From assembly GCA_943358175.1 (NCBI GenBank), contig CALRGV010000004.1, positions 43,098 through 107,097 on the forward strand: a stretch of 64,000 bases of DNA, written 5' to 3'. The position numbers and the translations under genes are program-made. Of this stretch, positions 55,899 through 64,000 are shown piece after piece. The first letter of the stretch is position 1. Every line of letters starts with the position of its first letter. This DNA is from Candidatus Peribacteria bacterium (GTDB taxonomy: Bacteria > Patescibacteriota > Gracilibacteria > UBA1369 > LOWO2-01-FULL-3). The notes beneath the pieces were generated by a model. The model made no database searches, was not told where the DNA came from, and was given only the letters and a program-made list of their open reading frames with translations.

Positions 55899-56201
55899 AT
55901 GACCAAAACCATATCTGTAAAAGAATTGCGCATGAATTTTCCAAAAATAAAGAAAGAATTAGATAGTGGAGTTAGTTTTGTAATTATTTATAGATCAAAA
56001 CCTCTGGCAAATCTTACTCCTCTTAAATTTTATTCAAAACCATTTGGTGAGGATAAGATAAGTGATAAAAAATATAATTTCCCAAAAACTATGCAAGAAT
56101 GGCTGAAAGATTGGGATAAGCATGCTTTTCAAATTCCAGGCATTAAAACCACTGACGATATAGTTAAATTAATTCGTAAAGAACGCGGCTATGATGATTG
56201 A
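55899..56201 (+). CDS. Phd-like antitoxin
   Basis: MTKTISVKELRMNFPKIKKELDSGVSFVIIYRSKPLANLTPL; overlaps a PIN gene. Confidence 0.82.
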   Translation: MTKTISVKELRMNFPKIKKELDSGVSFVIIYRSKPLANLTPLKFYSKPFGEDKISDKKYNFPKTMQEWLKDWDKHAFQIPGIKTTDDIVKLIRKERGYDD

Positions 56202-56625
56202 ACATTTAACATTAGATTCTAGTTTTTTAGTTTCATTCTTTGCAAAGAATGAATTTGGACTTGAAAATGCAAAAAAACTGATTGATTTCGCCAACAAAAA
56301 CAAAATAATTTTTCTGGTGCCAATGATTGTATTGATTGAAGTTTTTCATACGTTGAGAAGAACTGGAATTTTTGATAATGATCATGAATATGAAAAGTTT
56401 CAGGATTTCTTGAACTCCAATGAAATAAAGTATTTTGATTTGGATATGGACTTTTTCAACATGTTCAGGGAATTTCCGTTTTTCAATAAACTAAAAACTT
56501 CCGATGCCATAATTGCCGCTTCGGCTTTTATTAATAAATCAATTTTGATCAGTTGGGATAAACGCTTACTGGAAAATTCTTGGCAGGGTTATACACCCGA
56601 TGAATTTTTGAAAAAGTTTGGATGA
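56191..56625 (+). CDS. PIN-domain toxin
   Basis: LTLDSSFLVSFFAKNEFGLENAKKLIDF...LKTSDAIIAASAFINKSILISWDKRLLENS. Confidence 0.88.
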   Translation: MMIEHLTLDSSFLVSFFAKNEFGLENAKKLIDFANKNKIIFLVPMIVLIEVFHTLRRTGIFDNDHEYEKFQDFLNSNEIKYFDLDMDFFNMFREFPFFNKLKTSDAIIAASAFINKSILISWDKRLLENSWQGYTPDEFLKKFG

Positions 56626-56665
56626 AGTGGGTGGTGCCAAGATTTGGGGCGCCCCGAGAAATTCG

Positions 56666-58045
56666 TTAGGCCAGCTCCCCTTCCAGAATCCACTCCATTG
56701 CTTTGGTGATCCGAACCGGAACTATTTCGCCGAGAAGATTGCTGCCGGATGCTGCCGCAAATTGTACCGTTTTGTAATGTTCGCTGCGGCCGAGGCATTT
56801 TTTTCCTTCCTGATTTTCCACTAATACGTGGACGATTTTTCCTAAAAATCTTTCGTGAGCCTTTTTGGATTTCGCGCGTAAAAGTCCGTCGTTCAATTTA
56901 TTCCAACGCTCCTGTTTCGTCTGATCAGTGATATCGTCCTTGATGAATTTAGCGGCAGTCGTGCCGCTGCGTTCGGAATATTGGGAAATGTAGCCGTGCT
57001 CGAAATCCATTTCATTAAAAAAATTATAAGTGTTTTCAAATTCCTCCTCAGTTTCACCGCAAAAACCAACAATAATATCAGTGGAAATGGAAATTCCCGG
57101 AATTGCTGAGCGAAGTTTTGCCATAATTTTGCGATAATGCTCTACGGTATAAGTACGATTCATGCGCTTCAGGGTGCGATTATCGCCGGCTTGTACCGGG
57201 AGATGCAAATAAGGCATATGTGTCTTGAGAGTCGCCATCGCGTGAATGAGCTGATCGGACATATCTTTCGGATGTGGCGAAGTGAAGCGGGTGCGCACAA
57301 GCCCTTTCTCATGCAGTTTATCTACTTCTTCCAATAAATAAATGAAAGGCTCTTTTTCGCCCAGAAATTCAAAAGTTTTTTCTTCTTTGTCATATTGGCT
57401 GAGGCCGTAAGAATTTACAGTTTGTCCGATGAGAGTGATTTCTTTGCAGCCGTTTTCTACAAGTTTTTCGCATTCCTTGAGAATATCCTGAACGTCACGA
57501 CTTTTCTCGCGACCACGACTATAGGGCACGATGCAATAAGTGCAAAATTTGTCGCAACCATTGGAGATAGCCACGAAAGCCTGGGCTTTCGACTGATGGG
57601 AACTATGAGTGGGATCAATTTTAAAATAATCTTCCAGAGACTCTTCTTTGATTTCTGGAATCTTACTTTCCGGATCAATTTCACGAGCGAGAGTAGCGAG
57701 TTTTGGTAATTCTTCCGTGCGGAGAGCAATGTCTAATTCGCGCATAGTGCCAAAAAGTTTGTCGCGTTGTGAAGAATAACGAGAGCTGGATTTGCGCACC
57801 ATGCAGCCGGTAACGACTACGGTAATTTTTCTATGTTTGCGGCGCATTTGCTCGATAGTGCGCATGTGGCCGTAGACACGATCTTCGGCGGACTGGCGAA
57901 TGCTGCAAGTATTAAACATTATCAAATCAGCTTCATCGAAGGTCGCGGATTTATCATAACCCAGCGCCTGGAGATAAGCCTCCATGCGTTCCGTGTCAGA
58001 ATAATTCATCTGACAGCCGTAGGTTTGGATGTGGTAGGTGGACAT
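56666..58045 (-). CDS. miaB: tRNA-2-methylthio-N6-dimethylallyladenosine synthase
   Basis: YHIQTYGCQMNYSDTERMEAYL; radical SAM CDKFCTYC; C-terminal TRAM. Confidence 0.95.
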   Translation of the reverse strand: MSTYHIQTYGCQMNYSDTERMEAYLQALGYDKSATFDEADLIMFNTCSIRQSAEDRVYGHMRTIEQMRRKHRKITVVVTGCMVRKSSSRYSSQRDKLFGTMRELDIALRTEELPKLATLAREIDPESKIPEIKEESLEDYFKIDPTHSSHQSKAQAFVAISNGCDKFCTYCIVPYSRGREKSRDVQDILKECEKLVENGCKEITLIGQTVNSYGLSQYDKEEKTFEFLGEKEPFIYLLEEVDKLHEKGLVRTRFTSPHPKDMSDQLIHAMATLKTHMPYLHLPVQAGDNRTLKRMNRTYTVEHYRKIMAKLRSAIPGISISTDIIVGFCGETEEEFENTYNFFNEMDFEHGYISQYSERSGTTAAKFIKDDITDQTKQERWNKLNDGLLRAKSKKAHERFLGKIVHVLVENQEGKKCLGRSEHYKTVQFAAASGSNLLGEIVPVRITKAMEWILEGELA

Positions 58046-58057
58046 GTGTTTTTATAC

Positions 58058-58132
58058 TGGTGCTCTCGGCAGGAATTGAACCTGCATCTAAGGTTTAGGA
58101 AACCCCTATTCTATCCATTGAAATACGAGAGC
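58058..58132 (-). tRNA. tRNA-Arg (CCT)
   Basis: GCTCTCG-TA-TTTC...GGGGT-TTCCTAA-ACCTT...GCAGGTTCAATTCCTGC-CGAGAGC-A-CCA. Confidence 0.9.
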
Positions 58133-58140
58133 TTGTAGCA

Positions 58141-58749
58141 CTAATCGGCCTTACTCAGAACTATGCACCTGGTCTTATCTTCCGGTAAATCAGCCTTGGA
58201 CTTAATTACAAGTTTATCCATGATTTCCACTTTGTCAGACCAGACGCCCTTGAGCGCGCTTTCAAGATCTTCGTCTCCCATTGGGATAATAATTCTTGGT
58301 TCGATTCCTTCGATAATCTCACTGGCCTTTTTGGCTTCGAGATTGCTACTTTTACCAACTTTAATCATCAAAACATCCACATCTCCAATCTCTTTCAGCA
58401 TTTCGCTGGTGAGCGTGTGACCGAGTTCTCCGAGATGACAGATTTTAATGCCATCTACTTGGAAACGGAATATAATAGTAGATTCACCTGCGTCGCCAGC
58501 TTCTTCCTTGGCTTTAGACTTTGTCCAAGCCTGAAAACCAATAATTGGTACGTCTTTGATCTCATATTCACCCGGCCAATCGAAAATTCTTGTGGCTCCT
58601 TCCACTTCGCTCAATTTCTCATTTTCACCAAGACTGGAAAGTACGAAATCTCCTTTGAGTTTGCCGCATTTGGAATCCGGATTGATCACCAAAGTGGCTC
58701 CTTTATCCTTAATTGTGAAACAAGTGTTATTGTGCCAGGTAATTTCCAT
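58141..58749 (-). CDS. Metallo-beta-lactamase fold protein (COG2220-like)
   Basis: MEITWHNNTCFTIKDKGATLVINP...ATRIFDWPGEYEIKDVPIIGFQAW...KICHLGELGHTLTSEML. Confidence 0.8.
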   Translation of the reverse strand: MEITWHNNTCFTIKDKGATLVINPDSKCGKLKGDFVLSSLGENEKLSEVEGATRIFDWPGEYEIKDVPIIGFQAWTKSKAKEEAGDAGESTIIFRFQVDGIKICHLGELGHTLTSEMLKEIGDVDVLMIKVGKSSNLEAKKASEIIEGIEPRIIIPMGDEDLESALKGVWSDKVEIMDKLVIKSKADLPEDKTRCIVLSKAD

Positions 58750-58861
58750 ATTATTTAGTTAAATTGCTCTGGCAGCCTATCAAAAAATGATGGTTGAAGC
58801 AAGCTAAGGGCGTGGACTTGTCATATCCCCAGCTTGTTGCTAGCATGTGTGCGGTTTTTAA

Positions 58862-61053
<2,192 letters not shown>

Positions 61054-61062
61054 AAAACACAG

Positions 61063-62184
61063 CTATCTCTTCAGATATTTTGACTGTTTCTTGAACCATT
61101 TGCGCATTTCCTTGGCGGAGATTTTGCGCTTTTTCATGATGAGGCGGCGTTTTTTTAGGGCGCGAGGAAGCTGTTTCAAATAATCAAAATATGAGCCCCA
61201 TAAATATGGTTCTCTGAAAGTAATGTAAGTAAACATCGCTAATTTCTTGAACATAATCGGAAAGAAATCGGCAAAATAATTTAGCCAGAGTTCGTTTTTT
61301 CTCTCCATCAAATGTTGATTCTTAAAAGAATATTTCTTTTGAAATTTGCTCAGACTCTTGCGATTGGCCACAATTTCCTTATTGAAAAATCTGCGTTGCA
61401 CGCCGGTGCCGCGGCCGTGATAAGCCAGCGCTTCCGGATAATACAAATTCTTCCAACCACAAAGTAAAAATCTCCAAGAAAGATCCACGTCTTCCTTGTA
61501 CATAAAAAAATCTTCGTCTAAATATTCACCGAGAATTTTCACATCTTCCAGAGCTTTGGTGCGATACAAAGGACAAGCCCCGGATACGCCAAAAACTTCA
61601 CATTCTTCATCGAATTGACCTTCATCAATCAGACCTTGTCCATCGTCAATAATGCGACGGTTTTTGTAGGCAAAAAGCCCAACGGTATCAACAATATTCG
61701 TAGGCTGTAAGCGGTCAAAATCATATTTGTAAACTTTACCTGTGAGGGCGGCGATTTTCACATCCTGCTCTATGCGGGAGATGGCTTTTTCAAAATAAGT
61801 CGGAGTGTAAACAATGTCGGGATTGGTGATGACCACGTAATCGGCTTTTTCAAAATTTGAATGGCTGGGCGCAGGACTTTCAGAAAGATCCGCAACCAGG
61901 GCCTCTTCTTGATCTTTGCCCTCAATCGCCATTCTGATTCCCTGATTCGCCGCACGGGCGTAGCCGAGATTTTCGCTATTTGGCACGATAATCAAATCTT
62001 CCCTGTGTCCAAAAGCTTTTTTCACATATTCGAGACCGCTTTTGTCGGGAGAATTATTATCAATAAAAATCACTTCAATATTTTTGTAAGTCTGCGCGAA
62101 AATCGCCGTCAGACAAGACTCCAGATAGTGCGGAGTATTGAAATGAATAATTACCAGTGAGATTTTTGGCTGCGGATCAATCAT
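61063..62184 (-). CDS. Family 2 glycosyltransferase
   Basis: ISLVIIHFNTPHYLESCLTAIFAQTYKNIEVIFIDNNSPD. Confidence 0.92.
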   Translation of the reverse strand: MIDPQPKISLVIIHFNTPHYLESCLTAIFAQTYKNIEVIFIDNNSPDKSGLEYVKKAFGHREDLIIVPNSENLGYARAANQGIRMAIEGKDQEEALVADLSESPAPSHSNFEKADYVVITNPDIVYTPTYFEKAISRIEQDVKIAALTGKVYKYDFDRLQPTNIVDTVGLFAYKNRRIIDDGQGLIDEGQFDEECEVFGVSGACPLYRTKALEDVKILGEYLDEDFFMYKEDVDLSWRFLLCGWKNLYYPEALAYHGRGTGVQRRFFNKEIVANRKSLSKFQKKYSFKNQHLMERKNELWLNYFADFFPIMFKKLAMFTYITFREPYLWGSYFDYLKQLPRALKKRRLIMKKRKISAKEMRKWFKKQSKYLKR

Positions 62185-62240
62185 AATTTTGCATTAGTAT
62201 AGTGAAAAATGTGACATTTGCAAATGTGACAGCTAGCACT

Positions 62241-62283
62241 CACCGTGCGAATGTATAGCGTGGTGCTATACATTCGCACGGTG
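62241..62283. other. Perfect 19-bp hairpin with 5-nt loop between divergent promoters
   Basis: CACCGTGCGAATGTATAGC-GTGGT-GCTATACATTCGCACGGTG. Confidence 0.9.
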
Positions 62284-62352
62284 GTTTCAAAATTGATTTG
62301 AATGCCTGTTATTTGATTTGCCTGCAAAATCATATGCTAGTATAGTGGCACC

Positions 62353-63486
62353 ATGTCTACACATCACCTTTTTACATCTGAATCGGTAACAGAAGGGCAT
62401 CCGGATAAAATGGCCGACCAAATTTCCGATGCGATTCTGGATGATTTACTGCGTCAAGATCCTCAAAGTCGCGTAGCCTGTGAGACGATGGTGACTACCG
62501 GACTGGTGTTTGTGGCGGGAGAAATTAAGACGAAAGCCTATACAGATATTCCCCGCGTAGTGCGTGAAACAATAAAAAATATTGGTTACAGTGATTCCGC
62601 TTATGGCTTTGATTATAAGGCCTGTAGCGTGATAACGGCGATTGATGAACAGAGTCCGGATATTGCGCTGGGGGTGGATACCGGAGGAGCCGGAGACCAA
62701 GGAATGATGTTTGGATTTGCCTGTAATGAGACTGAAGAGTTGATGCCAATGCCGATTATGCTCGCGCATAAAATGGCTCGCAAGTTGTCTGAATTGCGCA
62801 AAAAAGGTGTGCTAAAATATCTTCGTCCGGATGGGAAAACTCAAGTGACTGTAGAATACGACGGCTTCAAACCGGTGCGTGTGCATACCGTGGTGGTGTC
62901 TACTCAGCATGGTCCGGAAGTGACTCAAGCGAAGATTAAAAAAGATATGATAGAAAAAGTGATTAAGCCGATTTGTGGAGATTTGGTGGACAAGCTGACG
63001 GTTTTTCATGTGAACCCGACCGGGCGCTTTATTATTGGCGGACCTCCGGGTGATTGTGGCCTGACCGGACGCAAGATTATTGTGGATACTTACGGTGGAA
63101 TGGGGCATCACGGTGGTGGCTGTTTTTCCGGTAAGGATGCTACAAAAGTCGATAGAAGTGGAGCTTACATGGCGCGTTATGTGGCGAAGAATGTGGTAGC
63201 TGCCGGCTTGGCGGAAAGGTGCGAAGTACAGGTGGCTTATGCTATTGGCGTGAAGGATCCGGTTTCGATTTATGTGAATACTTTTGGCACGGCGAGTTTG
63301 AGCGACGTCGCCCTGGTGGCACTGATTAAAAAGAATTTTGACTTTTCTCCGCGTGGAATCATCGAGCATCTGGGCTTGAGACGTCCTATATTTAGTTCTA
63401 CGGCCGCTTACGGACATTTTGGACGTGATGGCGAGGAATTCAGCTGGGAGAAGACGGATATGGCGGAGAAGCTTAAAAAGGGCTAA
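62353..63486 (+). CDS. metK: S-adenosylmethionine synthetase
   Basis: [50 protein letters not shown]. Confidence 0.97.
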   Translation: MSTHHLFTSESVTEGHPDKMADQISDAILDDLLRQDPQSRVACETMVTTGLVFVAGEIKTKAYTDIPRVVRETIKNIGYSDSAYGFDYKACSVITAIDEQSPDIALGVDTGGAGDQGMMFGFACNETEELMPMPIMLAHKMARKLSELRKKGVLKYLRPDGKTQVTVEYDGFKPVRVHTVVVSTQHGPEVTQAKIKKDMIEKVIKPICGDLVDKLTVFHVNPTGRFIIGGPPGDCGLTGRKIIVDTYGGMGHHGGGCFSGKDATKVDRSGAYMARYVAKNVVAAGLAERCEVQVAYAIGVKDPVSIYVNTFGTASLSDVALVALIKKNFDFSPRGIIEHLGLRRPIFSSTAAYGHFGRDGEEFSWEKTDMAEKLKKG

Positions 63487-63515
63487 GGAACGCTACGAAA
63501 AGTAATTAAAGAATT

Positions 63516-64000
63516 ATGTATAAAATTAAAGATATTGGCTTAGCACCACAAGGACTCAAAAATATCGAACTTGCCGAGAGAGATATGGGCGCACTTTTGG
63601 AGGTGCGGGAAAAATTCAAAAAGAGTCAGGTTTTCAAAGGTCTCCGCATCGGCATGGCTTTGCATGTGACGAAAGAGACGGCGGTGCTGGTGCGCACTTT
63701 GCGGGCCGGTGGCGCGGAAGTGTGGCTGGCATCCTGCAATCCCCTTTCAACTCAAGATGATGTGGCCGCGGCGTTGGCGCAGGAAGGCGTGCATGTGTAT
63801 GGACATAAAGGTGAGAGTGATGAGGATTATTATAAATTTCTCAAGTGTGTAATTGAGGCGAAACCAAATTTGACGATTGATGATGGTTGCGATTTGGTTG
63901 CGGAAATTCACAAAAACTATCCGGAACTTTTGGCGGGAATTATTGGTGGTTGCGAGGAAACGACTACCGGGATTATTCGCTTGAAATCAATGGAAAAGGC
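63516..64000 (+). CDS. ahcY: Adenosylhomocysteinase (partial, runs off the right edge)
   Basis: MYKIKDIGLAPQGLKNIELAERDMGALLEVREKF...GLRIGMALHVTKETAVLVRTLRAGGAEVWLASCNPLSTQDDVAAALA...TIDDGCDLV...GGCEETTTGI. Confidence 0.93.
   Translation, partial: MYKIKDIGLAPQGLKNIELAERDMGALLEVREKFKKSQVFKGLRIGMALHVTKETAVLVRTLRAGGAEVWLASCNPLSTQDDVAAALAQEGVHVYGHKGESDEDYYKFLKCVIEAKPNLTIDDGCDLVAEIHKNYPELLAGIIGGCEETTTGIIRLKSMEK

Overview
The window looks like a chromosomal segment of an AT-rich bacterium with standard stop-codon usage, probably a CPR/Patescibacteria-type (Peregrinibacteria-like) lineage. That placement is inferred from small housekeeping genes, a minimal AlaRS and T4SS-like membrane proteins, not demonstrated. 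Recognisable content: a TrbL/VirB6-like membrane-protein cluster (left edge), rpsF-ssb-rpsR, a LysM/M23 peptidase, yidD, an HNH nuclease, purH, an AAA/DUF4143 ATPase, a PKD/SLH surface protein, HepT/MntA, uppP, two archaeal-type PurP paralogs, purN, VapBC (x2), sdaAB, mscS, a slipin, aroE, lspA, ftsW-murG, lexA, an YefM/RelE-type module plus dinB, mutS, a Memo+CapA-like lipoprotein, mutL, DUF4012/DUF3352 proteins, alaS, miaB, eno, nnrD, metK and ahcY (right edge), with three tRNA genes. The most interesting items are: (1) an atypical tRNA with G3:U70 and an irregular anticodon arm, preceded by a promoter/terminator-bounded small RNA candidate with 14 nt of perfect complementarity to that anticodon arm; (2) a shared LexA-type palindrome (GGTGAGC-N4-ACTCACC) in front of lexA and of an HNH nuclease gene; (3) two composite stem-loop elements with conserved cores and different but self-complementary arms, each abutting a TAG stop; (4) a dispersed repeat linked to a NYN-domain gene and an apparent internally deleted copy; (5) a DUF4143 ATPase cassette at the purH 3' end with a diverged purH 3' remnant beyond it; (6) two archaeal-type PurP paralogs coexisting with PurH. 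All calls come from reading the sequence; no searches or folding programs were run.
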